A stretch of DNA of 64,000 nucleotides from Tribonema minus (GCA_017506865.1 JAFCMP010000514.1:186001-250000), one strand, 5' to 3'; positions 50,001-58,326 are shown, numbered from the stretch's first letter. Notes: a model not told the origin generated them from the sequence alone. Numbers and translations are program-made.

Positions 50001-53000
50001 TGCTCTCAATAAGGCGTGGCTGTTGTGAGAGGGACCCAGCCTGCACCGGTGTCCGGTCTGCTGCTCAAGCGTGTTACCAACACCGTCAAAATTGGCCGCA
50101 TTCAGGGAGCTGGCCTTGGCTATTTGAAATCAGCTTGTGAATGATGGCTGGACGCGTCGCGCAGCAGCAGGTGGCGATCCGCTTTTCAGCATCATAGCAT
50201 TGCTGCCAAACGGAGGTAGCATCTTCCACAGTGTACGCAATGCGTATGCAGTCGTCAAGGATGCCACAAGGCTAAAGGCAGCTAATAGTATGTGGAATGG
50301 GCAATGGAGCTCGCTGACAACCAATTATATACCATGAATATAATATTATGATCACCTATGAGTAAGGCTTGTGCAGAGATGGCCATTCTACGCTGTTATA
50401 CGCTTTATACGCCATTATACGCATATAATTATACAAGCATATAATTGGAAAACTTGTACGCTCTGGGGTAACCCTAGCAATATGTGAAATGACTCAGAAA
50501 TCCCGCATTTTCGTTGAGAGCACAACTTTGACACACGGTGTTTGCTTGTAAAAAGCTCCCGCTGCCCCCCCTCAGGCTGACAGTATGAGCACAGCAGCTT
50601 TGGTACACGGTTCTGAGCCAAGCACTGTGCAAGCGGAAGTACAATCACAGGCGAGTAAGAACATGTTATGTGTTGCTGGGCATTGCCGGGCGCAGACACC
50701 GTGATTGCAGCCTCAATCGCTGACATGACAGCTGCGATCATGTAAAACCTGTGCAAAGGCGGGCGTTGCCTTGTGACTCAGATGTAACATAATGTTAAAC
50801 AGTTCATGAACGGCGTTTACACACCTGTCATGTTGTTTCTGGTGAACACTGATGACGACACCTTGACCGATGGCGTCGAGCCATCGTAATGACCTGTCGC
50901 AAAGATGGCTCCTCCGCCACCTGCACAAAAACCATAATGTATTTCATTGCAACCACAGTTGTGCACTGTCAGTGAGTCGTATGCACCATGGTACCATGCC
51001 GCGCCATCAAAACAGCACGCAGCGTCATGAACACATCTACTACTCAGAAACAATGCCTGTGACCTTGAAAGCACTCCTCAGTGTTTATGAGTCACTTTGC
51101 ATCTCACTGTTGAACTTTGTGAGTGATTGCAACCTCAGAGTCGCTGCCATTGCAGGCGCGCACTACCGTTGAAGTAGACGCTGACAACTTCCATGTTCCA
51201 ACAACGCACAACATGATGCTGCTGACTGCTCGCACCATGGTGCTCACTAACAACTGAATCGTATAACGTTTGACTAGATTTTGCCAGGTGCCAACAGTCA
51301 CTTTAACTGCAGATTCTGAACCTGTCCGACAGTATTTTATTGATGATGTGATGGGTACTTCTGAATCAAAGTATTCCGGCAGGGGTTCCTGCCTTGAAGA
51401 TCTTGTCGAGAAGTTCGTCCTCGGCACAATTGCGCCGTAGTACGTTGACCCTTATGACATGTAATTGTTATTTGCAAAGTAATACTTTACTGTTTTTGAT
51501 GATCACCACATCAATCACGCAGGCCTGCAATTGGAGATGCTTTCATAAAGCTTTGAAGAGTTGCCACATTGGATGCTTCTGGTTACTGACAGCCTGAGGC
51601 AGCTTCAAGATAGCTGATAAATTAAACCTTAACGCAAACTTATGCTTGCAGTGCCTTAGGTCCTCAAGACAGACTGGCAGGTCCAGCTCACTCAGTCAAA
51701 CAGCCCAAACGCAATTTTAGTTGAACCTTCAAGCTGAAACTTTGAGTCATTCAAAAATTTTGAAAGTCTTTAAGCCCGAATGCAACCATATTCATTGGCA
51801 ATACGATTCTCCCAACATGTCATATAGGTTGGGGCTGACTTGGTCTATTCACTTGTTGAGACTGATGTTGATCCTGATGTGTAGTCATACATGAAGCTCA
51901 AGGGCACCAATTTGAAATGAACTTCAACTTTCAAACTGGGTTCAACAGGTTAACAATACTAGTAGCGATCTCTGAGTCACTGATCAGCGTGCGGCAACCA
52001 CAGCTCAACTTTCCTCCAGCTCCACAAAAATAATATCGGCAGGGGCAGCTACTAGTAAGTGACTCAGACGCCAACAAGTTAAACCTGCCAAGGTGCTGCT
52101 GATTGATGACGTAAACATGAACAGCTTGACAATGTAGGCCTTGACAGCAGCATGCCATGTTCTAGATTGCATTTGGGCCGAGACGAAGCCTGCTTCCTCA
52201 CTCACGCTCACCAGACTCTGTGTACTACTAGGATGATGTGCAGGGCCAGCGAATGAAATCATTCCACTGTGACAGCGTGCCTGCTCCTGGACCAGAAGCC
52301 TCAAGCCTTCTCAGAGTGGTGTGATCAACGCACGCGGTTTACATGCCCGCCAGCTTGTTGTGACAACATTGCGCTTTGGTGCAGATTGCTGGATCTGACT
52401 ACGGTAACCGTAGTGACTGCCAAACCTGATCAGCACTAAGTCTTCCAAATTGATTGCGCTGAATCAGATCCTGCCAGTGGTCTTGAATGAGTTTCTCACT
52501 TTCGGTTTGGACGACTCTACAATCATTATAGACATGGTGCTTGAAAATGATCGCCTGGAGAGGCATTGCCCGGGCTCGCTTCGCTCAGTACCGTAGTGAA
52601 TGAAGGCGAAAAAAACATAATTTTCATGTGAAATGCCTTTAGGTATAAGTTAGAGCCGTCCTGCGCACCGCCAGGCTCTTCTTGCGTGAATATGGGTGAA
52701 AAACACGTGAGGATTGCAGATGGATTCACAGCGCTCTTGATAGGGCCGTAAGTAACAATCAAGTGAATGAATCCTAAATTGACAATCAGGCCGCGCCAAA
52801 CTTGTGATGAGGTGGCACACAGGCGTCACTCAGCACGCGGAGACATGGCAAGAGTGGGCTGTCACAGTTCAGCGCCATGACTACTAGGCTTCGAGCTGCC
52901 GCTGCCTGCGCCACGAGCGGTACGCTGAAGGGCTGTACCTGTGCTGGTCGCAAGCGCTGCAATTGGCGTCATGTTTGCCACGAATGTGAAACTGGAGCGC

Positions 53001-56000
53001 TGAACATAAGCATTCAGTGACAATTATTGAGAATTTCACAGCGCAAAACTGGCTGCGCAGAATGGGTCTTGAAAGCGTTAGCTTACCTGTTGCCTTGTTG
53101 TCCATAAAGGTCGATGATGATATGGTGCAGGATGATTGTGCATTTTTAGTGCCGATAAATGCTATTGCACCACCGTAAGCGCCTTCAGGCTGCTGTTCTT
53201 GATCACCTGCAGAGTCCTGATCTGCACCTGGCACTGGGCAATCATCGCAGTGCGGCACAAAGATGTGCACCGTAGCGCTGAGGATGTTGCTCTGAATCAG
53301 ACTGATTCAGCTGGTAGTACAATACATATGCCAACGACGCCTTGCCTCTGGCAGAAGAATTATCTTTGAGGGCTTATGCATATGCAGCGCTATGCAGTGC
53401 CATGAAGGTGCTGCGAGCGTTCGGTTTCAATGCAGCGTATGCCGTGCATCAAACCTACCCAGGCTCTTGAAAACATTGCAACGGCTCACTAACAGGTCCA
53501 AGTGATCATGGACAGTGTGATTGTCATACACAGCAGATCACGAAATTATGTGCTAGTAGTCATGATTATCACACTACTAGTAGTAGCTGCCGCGCAATGA
53601 CATGAGAGACTCTCCGAGTCAGTATCATTTACATCTGAAGTGTGCAGTTACTGTAACAGTTACAGTAGTATATCATATAAAGACAATTCTATGAGTACTG
53701 TGACATCACAGTCACTGTGGTGCATGAGGCAACTTCAAGTTGCCTCAGAGGTTCTCATATTACAACGGTGCTCAACGTAATCAGCATGTATCAACCAGGG
53801 TTCAGATGTGTCATGAAATGACGTTGAATTTGCAGTTTTACAATGATCATCGAATGTGGTACTTTAATTTATTGTCTTTGATAATTTGTATCATAATGTC
53901 TGCAGCAATCACTCAGTCACAGTGATTCGAATTCATGATAAATTAATAATATTTGTGTCAACAATTGAACTTGCAGGACCAATACATGTTCAAAGCAGTT
54001 GCGTAAAAGACACAGTTACTCTGCCAAGTGTGACACCATGTGCTGCAGCACATTGGCAAGCGCTTACTAACTAATAGCTGCGAGTCAATGATAAAGCCGA
54101 GTCACCGCAAATTGCTCCTATATGCTATAGTACCGCAACGACTCGGAGGTCCCACTGGCAGAGCCTTCAAGACGGTGTGGTATTTTGGCACCCCAGGGCC
54201 AGAGAGGGGGCGCCTACCCTAGCATTGACAAGAATATACATAAAATTTCAAGTTGTCAAACTTCTGAACAATTTGCCAAGCTTCTGAGCTCAGCTCAGTG
54301 GTAGCAGCGCAAGGACACCACACATAGCATCAACATCGTTTACTATGCGTGAGGTCGGACATTTATTTCAGCAGTTTTGGCTTCAGCAGTTTTGGCATGC
54401 ATTGCAACTTCAATCCCGAAGTTCACGTTTTTCAAGTTGTCCAACACACTGCCAAGATGAATCCGAATGAAAAGTTTCCCCCGGCTATTTTCATTTACTT
54501 TTACAACAGTTCAGAAGCTTACAAGTCTTGTGAAGGTTATGAAGGCAGCTCAAAGGTTGTTTTTGGTGAGTCAGACTTCAACTTGGTGCATCTGAGCAAT
54601 TTGACAAAGTAGAAACAGACTGAGAGCAAACACCCCAGATAATTGCAACAAAAATGAATGTTATCATGATGTTAGGTTGTATTTTGTTAGATTTCAAAGA
54701 TTTCAGAATTCATAACAACAACAACAACAACAACTGTTACTAAAATATTATCATGAAACACTTGCAGTACGGTAAACATCAATCTCACTCACCCACATTG
54801 CCCAGGAATGTTGAATTTGAAATATTGCAAATGCTCTTTTTGCATCTGATGGCGCCTCCTGTCATTGCGCACATTGTCAGATTGCATGACATGACGTGTA
54901 AATTCAATGCGGTCAACATGCACACATCAGGGTGCGACAATTTTTAGCTCATGAAACCCTGAATCTACAGGATACATGGCCTACAAATTCCTCCAAGTTG
55001 AGACCTCTACTTATTATTGCTTGCAGAGCTTGGGTACATCGCGATGATATGGGTGCCTTGCATCGCATTTAATTTCCATCAACAACCCCCTGGCTATTTT
55101 CATTTACTATTACAACAGTTCAGAAGCTTACAAGTCTTGTGAAGTTATAAAGGCAGCTCAAAGGTTGTTTTGGTGAGTCAGACTTCAACTTGGTGCATCT
55201 GGGCAGTTTGACAAAGTAAACGGACTGAGAACAAACACCCCAGCTAATTGCAACAGTTCTTTGAGGTATCTGACACACCGTACTGCGTAAAAAATGGGTG
55301 CGCTCTCGATCTTCAAGTAACTAAGTGTTGGACTTGTCCAGGAGTAGACTGACCACCTATTAGTCTAAGACAAGTAGTAAGTTGTCGTGTCATACTATGC
55401 AAATTGAAATACTCACACTCAGTCTCAGACTGACAGACTGCTATAGAAAGGATTGAATTGCGAAAAACGGGACCCAGCATCAATCCACTTTGGCAAACTT
55501 CAAGTCTGGCTGAACCCTACCAGCGTTTGCTGCTGAATTTCAAAATGATGTTGAGGTTATTATGTGAAGGCACCAGTGTTGAAGTTGGTTGGGATACCAT
55601 GATGAGCACTGAGCACTTTTCAAACTTCACCATGGAGTTGAACTCCTGTACTTTGCCAAAGTTCACAGTTGAGGTTGATGTTCAAGTCTGTAATACAGTG
55701 TCACAATTGAGAGATGTCCATTTGCAGCGTTCACACCAGGGCCTGTGCGTCCCATTTTGTATTCAGGTCCCGTTTTTCGCAATTCAAACCTATTCTGAAG
55801 CCTTCAGGTTGTGAAACTATCCAGATTGTCCTGCGATGTGATGTCAAAAGAACAAATGAGCTGATGATCTTGACAAAGGCCTGCAACGTGACCTATTAGT
55901 AACTCAACCAATTGAATAGTAACAAATTGAATGCCGAAGCGCCGCTTCGGAAGCGCTGGCCAAAATCATGCATGCGACTTGAATGCAGCTGCATTTTGAG

Positions 56001-58086
56001 CTCCAGATTCTGGTAGTGCCAGACTGTCAGTGAGTGCCACTGATAGAGACTTGTTTATGCATTAGCCCAGCCCTGTGCCCACTAGGATCATGAGAAACCT
56101 ATCAGTGGCAATGACAGGCGCAAAACCTGAGACTTCCAGTACTACTGGGCAATCATTGCTCTTTTTAGCCGAGTACATTGCATAACGTACGATCTTACTA
56201 ATTTATTTAAAAGGAGGCATGGCATTTGAGTTCACTCACATACAGACACTGTTGCTGATTCAAGTTCAACTGGGAACGCCTAGCAGTTGGCAGCAGTTAC
56301 TGCAGTTTCAAATTCAGTTGGCATCGTCACCGGGTGGTACTAATGCTGTAACTGATACAGTAACTGTCACTGTGACAGCTGCTGCAGTCACTCAGCACTG
56401 TGCAGCACCAACTGCTGTGACCAGCACTCTTTCACGCAGCTGCTGACAGTAACAATCACCAGTCACTCACGTCTCAGTGACCAGCACACTTGGCCAATTT
56501 GCAAGTGATTTGATGCTGGATCCTGTTTTGCATTTCAAGTTGAGGAACAGTTGAGAAATCCTGCGTTTTGTGACTAAAAATCTGCAGCTGCTGCTGCAAT
56601 CTTATATCGAAATATGACATCACGTAGCATCCGGTTTGTTACAATACTCTGAGACTAATACAAAATTTCCTGAACAGGATAATCATTGTAAGTGACATTA
56701 GTTCAATAAGTTGCATAAAACTCCGAGGTACCTTAAGGTTGGTAAAGCGCGCTCACTCAGCAGCCTAAGGCTAGTGCAACACGCGAAACACCACGTTGAA
56801 CACGCATGTGTAACATAACCAATTGTTCCTGCATGGCTGAAAAAAAAGAACTGTTTAACGTGACAGTAACCTGTTACACAAACAATTTGTTCAGCAAATG
56901 GCGTGAAAACGACCCCGGGCCAGATGCAAAAGAGCGACGCCAAGGCAATACAAAGGAGCAGCTGCTGTTCTTGTGTCATGCCAAATGTGAAGTGCGCCAT
57001 AATGATTGCATTCACGGAAATCGCACGATTCAAATGATCCACATCAAGTTCAAAATATGTGTCAGGACTTGGGTAACTTCAACAGACCAACTTTTAATTG
57101 ATGCTCAGCATTTCAACCTTTATTATCCATTGATGTTCAACACTTCTTGAACAGCTGAAACTACAATATCAATATGCGCTTAGCCTACCTCTGCAAGCCG
57201 ACCACAGTGACAGTGACTGCAGGAAGAAGTTATCACAATGGTGACGTCAATATCATAGAGGTACCTGAACTACGCTGGTGGGGCTGATGAGATGATTATT
57301 GTTGGCTGGAATCAATGTGTTCAAGTTGGCATCCGGCCCGGGGGTCGCTTTCATGCCAATGAAGGCCATTGGCAAGTTGAACCTGCCAGTGTTTGCCTGC
57401 TATTAATCATGTGTATATATTCAAAAGTGACATGCAATTTACCAGTAACCAAGAGTTAAACCTGGTAACGTTGAAACCTCTGGCTGGTTCAGGACCAGGC
57501 CCTTTGAGCATGAGGGACCAGTACAACAACTGACAGTGTTTACAACGACTGTTTCAGGTTAGCACTCAGTAACTTACTATTACAGCTACTTGGCAATTTG
57601 CAGTATGTAGGAAGGTCAAACCTTCTTACCTCTGTTGTTGCGGAATACGCAGCCATAGACTCTGAGCTGGGCAGACGTGACTGTGATGGCGCCATTCAAA
57701 GCATCCCGCAGCGTCAGATTCACCAGCTGCAGCGATGCCCCGTCCTTGACAACAAATAATCGGCGACAGACACCCCCTTTGCGACCCACAACAGCCGGCT
57801 TCAAAGGGTCCGCCTGCAGCACCCTCAGCTGGGCCCCTTCTTCCACAACTATCGGCTCCTCAAGTGCGACGGCTCCTTCCCAGATAGCCAGGATCTCCTT
57901 CTCACTCCAGCAACTCACTGCATTGCGCAAGGCCGGCAAGTCGTCCGCAGATTGTATGTACAACGGCCGTTCAAGTTGTAAGACGGCTGCAGGGCATGGA
58001 ACGCGCGCACCGGAGGTACTTATCAGGGCTTTGCTGCACCAGAGCGCGAGAGCACCCAGCGACAAAGCTGCAGTCGCGCTGCCCAT
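23959..58086 (-). CDS. Gene B: long beta-helix (Pmp-type repeat) / Cys-rich / polytopic membrane protein
   Basis: Paralogue of gene A spread over 34 kb. Nineteen exons, 5' to 3': 58086-57630, 53206-53087, 50920-50825, 48053-47949, 47142-47068, 46414-46322, 35207-35130, 33690-33598, 32755-32678, 32160-32068, 31518-31435, 30694-30614, 30099-30016, 29123-29040, 28646-28298, 27258-27106, 26707-26622, 26023-25101, 24426-23959 (1199 aa). All phases agree. The Met at 58086 begins a signal peptide (GSATAALSLGALALWC); an in-frame Met at 58236 is an alternative. Thirteen small exons, all phase 1-1, each encode one rung: for example GGAIFATG...SSVFTRNN, GGAVFFNN...SRFTNN, GGAIHVD, GGGVYLEQ. The exon at 33690 may instead start at 33666. 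The Cys-rich part has GYW-like SYWRE and YCAKGYEGPYCAACASGY. Introns hold a 9.7-kb LINE and a hAT relic. Role unknown; a surface receptor or adhesin is inference. Confidence 0.8.
28298..28646 (-). other. Gene B exon matching the 349-nt exon of gene A
   Basis: This exon has exactly the length of gene A's 14163-13815, enters in phase 1 and leaves in phase 2. It encodes three rungs (FANN, GGGAIYFEELDYAL, FTGN, GGGGAILEYGD) and then the linker ACCYAGGEKTLEGVSCMDVTTGW that leads into the Cys-rich exons. It is the best block for aligning the two paralogues. Confidence 0.85.
29241..29350 (+). repeat. Tandem doublet, period 55
   Basis: Two near-identical units beginning AAGTACATGA and ending CGCAGTTTTAGAT(A/G)AC lie in the gene B intron between exons 30099-30016 and 29123-29040. 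Confidence 0.85.
32966..33190 (+). repeat. Imperfect tandem repeat around GCATGATGAAGGCCATC
   Basis: Two clear units of about 85-95 bases (GAGCATGATGAAGGCCATCGG... GCACGTAGGAACA; then AAGCATGATGAAGGCCATCTG... GCACGTGGGAACA) and a partial third (CACTGGGCACC...GGAGCAGCC), inside a gene B intron. Confidence 0.75.
35304..35388 (+). repeat. Tandem doublet, period about 44
   Basis: GGGTCCTGGAAACTGTGCC... and GGGTCCTAGAAAGTGTGCC..., both followed by TTAGACTTGACTGT or CTAGACTTGACTGT, just below the gene B exon 35207-35130. Confidence 0.8.
36560..36571 (+). repeat. Target-site duplication of the LINE, left copy
   Basis: GTAGTCTAGTAC, repeated exactly at 46262-46273. The two copies bound the retrotransposon precisely. 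Confidence 0.9.
36650..45466 (-). CDS. LINE polyprotein: Pro repeat, Zn-finger-like, OTU protease, reverse transcriptase, RLE
   Basis: One open frame of 2938 codons. Residues 59-120 are about ten PPPIPG repeats. Residues 305-521 hold two copies of an Arg/Ala-rich unit with TVPVPMEVGEP. Cysteine pairs near 565 (CRMC) and 620-660 (CDGC, CADC) look like zinc fingers. An OTU-like cysteine protease begins at GNGNCLIHTAL (C1087) and its likely His is in VGHFELLV (H1275); the usual DGNC reads NGNC. The reverse transcriptase covers about 1900-2250: GLDGLRYEHLL, RPIACSSVWRRLLG, motif A QLDCENAFNSVD (D2063), motif B CQQGDPLGPLYFA, motif C FLDD (2169-2172). The C-terminus has CPWRC...H...C (about 2715), then RADTVID (D2779) and IVLDTSV (D2801), typical of the restriction-like endonuclease. 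I see no AP endonuclease and no RNase H. A larger single ORF than most LINEs. The Met at 45466 is the first in frame. Confidence 0.9.
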   Translation of the reverse strand: MALHWLTSPTSHGEGSPLKRKRGQRNHGLNTGLWWWQVKAARQSDTRRRRRHGVGRWVRLAIPPPPPIPGPPPIPGPPPIPGPPPIPGPPPIPGPPPIPGPPPIPGPPPIPGPPPIPGPPPPQLMAQSSRPRPMPEVPVCSQVAELCRSMRRLHLSSADSDEPQGSGSHAHVKKRRRHLTSPGASNHCNRGCSQTKRPRHQPASDSEAQAASLREALPPTAIIVLSLVVLPPPAASTRRRATLPPDPPVATTPMPKRRSRRKTPLVTAATAAPAAGPAPANQVVAQPRTTVTAAAACGRKVTSDLTAAATPRAADMVPKPPAAAAASDGQRGAAASRRGRRRGANAGPPLGRLGSIGSINRPESPCGKLSALAKAVTMTVPVPMEVGEPTSGPAGHQRRITSRPSQPASSGASPQWHPGPQPMEVTAAATPCAADMVTTAPAAAAAPGGERGAAAPRRGRRRASAQSTGSVTRPEPQSGGALAKPVTVTMPVPMEVGEPGPAGHQRQITSRFLQPAGSGASLSGGSVTSDGNSRNGHPISGITARTDLAPAKIHAANRKVNIPGLDCRMCDKFIVRANPRALDKNCPAAHACAHQRTRHTGKGKQFAELHVQLFLDHRPICGGLEQVCDGCGNLFIRRTAASATTPSGDLGALDQCDVWRCADCLAGPVAATACTLSGCDRASGHDHIADIHTRPTTCAAAAGGAAVGGGNSLKPTAALLAAASKCGPIRKILGCEHLGVDPRQAHASTLDGVAVAPLPRLTRSSTMGVLPGESRASDSGATMSSNDRVPSTPGSAAAAVAAGAQSSECPRDPTGSHWQGLLGAAGALARRVRALALAPNRARVTVLCAWPTGTKLEPGRTSRRLHAPATQTLLGRTPCAPLVNQMHDLTVTFSLLSLREEGNDLAAVFDQLSLREPVVARSPRQPAGKHGESDVTQAGDNSTHATMTETASVTAMVASGKRSRRRGKHRRRTQERQAQCDNSPAPLGQLAPATTPPRGGASAPSAPISGPAKVTTVTVATRIPSTVCHTVTVEEQQDALAKATNYGFSTWHTGLQALHKQALGENTATLARGGELRPVSNVGNGNCLIHTALHGIGSVAVEHGLPAPALVIAMREALLDGMVAYVTQGAGKQGASMSSMRQLTAHAAAQPACTREQFDTYGTRARCLAIEYGTNETDSKDSGHTLLLQRLQEEGVWGRPLGLSVWAIVAAVYAVSVTVWQAKPQATGSTQKSTGLVLAQLMGLPAVFAPATPAQPDCHLDVLWTPPGLYTNVGHFELLVAPAAAPPLPTTMTASATTQADSTHITAPSRTQPRTALQLPQQPEPLRCPLCTLAFWQLGQKEDSKQRGKLSAASRMAPVVAHFNGGSCTRSMLNPGASTSHCQQNPAAAYAKGIRQQVDHDPSGDRAPSGSSTCSTGAHHAKHVQEMSTMYGCTAEDFLRAVRKLSACTGACGLVHMSASAGQRQCALTSPCHTCRRNGSAPTRARPAVPPGQSEGGGAGSDGAAAAAGAAAATPPKLPAVPASGAANSKSSKKRPAATATGAQRRRRTAAAAAPPSSAGSRTQSDSLRLQDSSPPRGTAVGWADMDVDPPDDAASPPPPTTTTSGRPSKPQARASLAWDLSTPSVVHALDQTNEADLLLLRFTTTANPFRTQLQCTQWARLVEHATRLLADATDSAREAARVRLHHGAGAFAHQVSQTLVQRGYRLLHLLAAMAFGRQPEGTGMPPAARLAALLSGDFAELLRKTLSAAAALRAPKPNNAAMASAQTNFDADWTEADSRQQTACAALSGKRRGVGLAAARLEAREACAPADEVTAQVLAAKHPETGTRPGVVDTPMEQVRGLVRDARRHCLHSAGVATTTGPAGSGSPVFESGQAHDHSDRPEDAASAAGRRLEVEAADILSTLSAAGAGKAGGLDGLRYEHLLMAAGPGAPVKAATRPVSSASPGLAGDSESDVMEPAFAHHLAKVFTTLLVEPELLPEQSQRLLRAAALSGIGQKRRPIACSSVWRRLLGSTAARSVKGKISGLLASMSQFGVGYRSGVEHVAARARVWHELYGTTIQLDCENAFNSVDRAAIVRGLMLFCPELLPHFESVYCGDTAPEMRVEVNGEARIICSHLGCQQGDPLGPLYFAVAAAFLLFYPDGVNATPGSMPAYGHSTAEPPAPHCAFLDDLNVLQAAYFDDAAAAGVAEVIRRLAAGGLRVRPDKSLAIAMRGTVFDEAARARLRALDIPFVDTTMPESSQGFTSVGVPVGHPAYVHAAMSKHLVDAGTWRLSWQLAGMARHHLQAAQFILRRSLTKRMGFLARVVDTALSETWLHAFDGFCAWTLERMLHLHGCSTAAAMKSHLLAACTAGDNEEASSGSVLVLPRLGPPELTDIAVPLRASRLPERRGGLGMPLLGLLAPAAYTAQACTTLRPAIIHATVAAGALRLGTDEHGAVTWFAQHSCAIREDQGLPPIIEAVRRSTRALTADGGEKSRTAVAEQLPASLLRWAADTTAAASTLPTAVQAIYAATAVTETVTTEPAPHTHGIVPGAEAAAAAATVPGPQAAAAAAPSTPAKTQTSAEESSCSGGQEDDDDDWEAYADEICRKVVPRRRRGHFTHGLQAGLSNVLRRQYEDCLVEDLEAASAGAVGKPTQAAPIGDSRDTSRRRQQASARVLAQLRSQRASGAMAWMSVPPTANDRPGAAPMSSMAAATMILIAIFIDGWGIQGEVCPWRCSDVSPTSTHAISCPSQHIRGHNATHTAQKRCLQRILRQHHVSIVRNEDASVFKVPGYRADTVIDPGCLHFSSAYRNKGIVLDTSVRAPTASSNLTGRTNASNTDGYAAGVGEDAKVKHHTGTLTSSWAFVPFVQESYGRLGKQTSLFVKELAMHSALCSGGGKADVLRKAGLAKRQILIELSISLARELAERVMAYTRGARMLGCVAAPVSKLLGHSAD
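43904..44550 (-). repeat. Internal duplication in the LINE N-terminal region
   Basis: Two units (43904 to about 44205, and 44229 to about 44550; period about 325) encode the same order of motifs: AAATP.AADMV, GAA..RRGRRR, then PVPMEVGEP and AGHQR.ITSR. They are clearly similar but have drifted apart. Confidence 0.8.
45109..45290 (-). repeat. 18-bp tandem repeat coding for PPPIPG
   Basis: About ten units of an 18-base, G+C-rich sequence, each reading Pro-Pro-Pro-Ile-Pro-Gly in the LINE frame, with only synonymous differences between units. The flexible Pro-rich stretch lies close to the N-terminus. Confidence 0.9.
45498..45526 (+). repeat. A29 homopolymer (T29 on the LINE strand)
   Basis: Twenty-nine A residues on the + strand, 32 bases upstream of the LINE start codon on the coding strand. 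It lies inside the element as bounded by the target duplication, so it is not a poly(A) tail of this element. Confidence 0.95.
46262..46273 (+). repeat. Target-site duplication of the LINE, right copy
   Basis: GTAGTCTAGTAC, exact match to 36560-36571. It is 49 bases below the donor site of the gene B exon 46414-46322. Confidence 0.9.
48867..48874 (+). repeat. hAT target-site duplication, left copy
   Basis: GCAATATG directly before the left TIR; repeated exactly at 50477-50484. Eight bases is the hallmark length of the hAT superfamily. Confidence 0.9.
49191..50134 (+). repeat. 472-bp tandem duplication inside the hAT element
   Basis: Copies 49191-49662 and 49663-50134 are almost identical, differing at a handful of sites (for example GATTGCG/GATCGCG, TTTGGGGG/TTTGGGAA, TTGAATTC/TTGAAATC). 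Each contains a coding piece ending FALDTYNAGVPLHLTRHPA, or the FALNTYN variant, which resembles the hAT segment just before DUF659. Confidence 0.9.
50137..50337 (+). pseudogene. hAT transposase fragment (DUF659-like)
   Basis: A reading frame of 66 codons beginning MNDGWTRRAAAGGDPLFSI and continuing with PNGGSIFHSVRN and AVVKDATRLKAA. This fits the DUF659 start DGWT...P..NF...P.G.IFL.SVD.S..VKDA. The preceding hAT-like piece is in the duplicated arms. Frames are interrupted and the C-terminal dimerisation domain is absent, so this is a remnant of a plain DNA transposon. Confidence 0.7.
50477..50484 (+). repeat. hAT target-site duplication, right copy
   Basis: GCAATATG directly after the right TIR, matching 48867-48874. 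Confidence 0.9.
52700..53060 (+). repeat. Dispersed repeat, copy near gene B second exon
   Basis: This copy shares GCAGATGGATTCACAG, AGCGCCATGACTACTA, GGCTTCGAGCTGC, GCGCCACG and GCAAAACTGGCTG, in the same order, with 61046-61770. It is spread and diverged. One end runs up to the acceptor side of the gene B exon 53206-53087, so repeat DNA abuts coding DNA here. Confidence 0.6.
53207..57629. other. Gene B intron 1: A+T-rich, repeat-bearing
   Basis: This 4.4-kb first intron is visibly richer in A+T than the exons. It contains a 170-bp direct repeat pair (54479 and 55085), a (CAA)n run at 54716-54734, a stretch rich in CAGTCACTG-type words at 56350-56460, and a copy of a dispersed repeat also seen at 61090-61440. 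I see no further rung exon in either orientation. Confidence 0.5.
54479..55250 (+). repeat. Direct repeat pair of about 170 bp
   Basis: Units at 54479-54651 and 55085-55250 share, in order, GGCTATTTTCATTTACT, ACAACAGTTCAGAAGCTTAC, GTGAGTCAGACTTCAACTTG and AACACCCCAG. They are about 90% alike by eye, with small gaps, and lie 606 bases apart in gene B intron 1. No target duplication or coding content identifies the element. Confidence 0.8.
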
Positions 58087-58326
58087 GGCCAGTTTTGTTT
58101 TTGGGGGGGCAGGTGCAAAAACCCTTTCAGTGCGGGCAATTGCGTTTTTTGCCGAGCCGATGGTGGCATACTGGAGATGCTCCTCGTGTGCTCTTATTTT
58201 GAGCATTTGAGCTGCACAAATACAAATTGTTTGCAAGAAGTTTGGTTTTGAGTCCTGGCAGTCCTGATAATAGTATTTTAATACGGCGGCTGCTCCCGCT
58301 GTCTAGCCTATTACGGCTGATCAATC

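Larger units (their letters stand above)
48875..50476 (+). mobile_element. hAT-superfamily DNA transposon, decayed
   Basis: A 1602-bp element in the gene B intron between exons 50920-50825 and 48053-47949, in opposite orientation to gene B. Its ends are inverted repeats: TAGGGTTACCCCA is perfect at both ends, and the match continues as CGTA-AA after three mismatches. Subterminal DNA is filled with GCGTATAA/TTATACGC motifs at both ends, a pattern typical of transposase binding in hATs. GCAATATG is duplicated on both sides. Inside is a degraded transposase with a DUF659-like piece and a 472-bp tandem duplication. It cannot code for a full transposase; mobilisation in trans is possible in principle. 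Confidence 0.9.

Noticed and set aside
50137-50337. Host gene encoding a small protein starting MNDGWTRR
   Set aside because: It lies between matching TIRs and target duplications and fits the DUF659 part of hAT transposases.
54285-54330. A-box-like GCTCAGTGGTAGCAGC suggesting a tRNA gene
   Set aside because: No B box at the right distance and no cloverleaf could be drawn.
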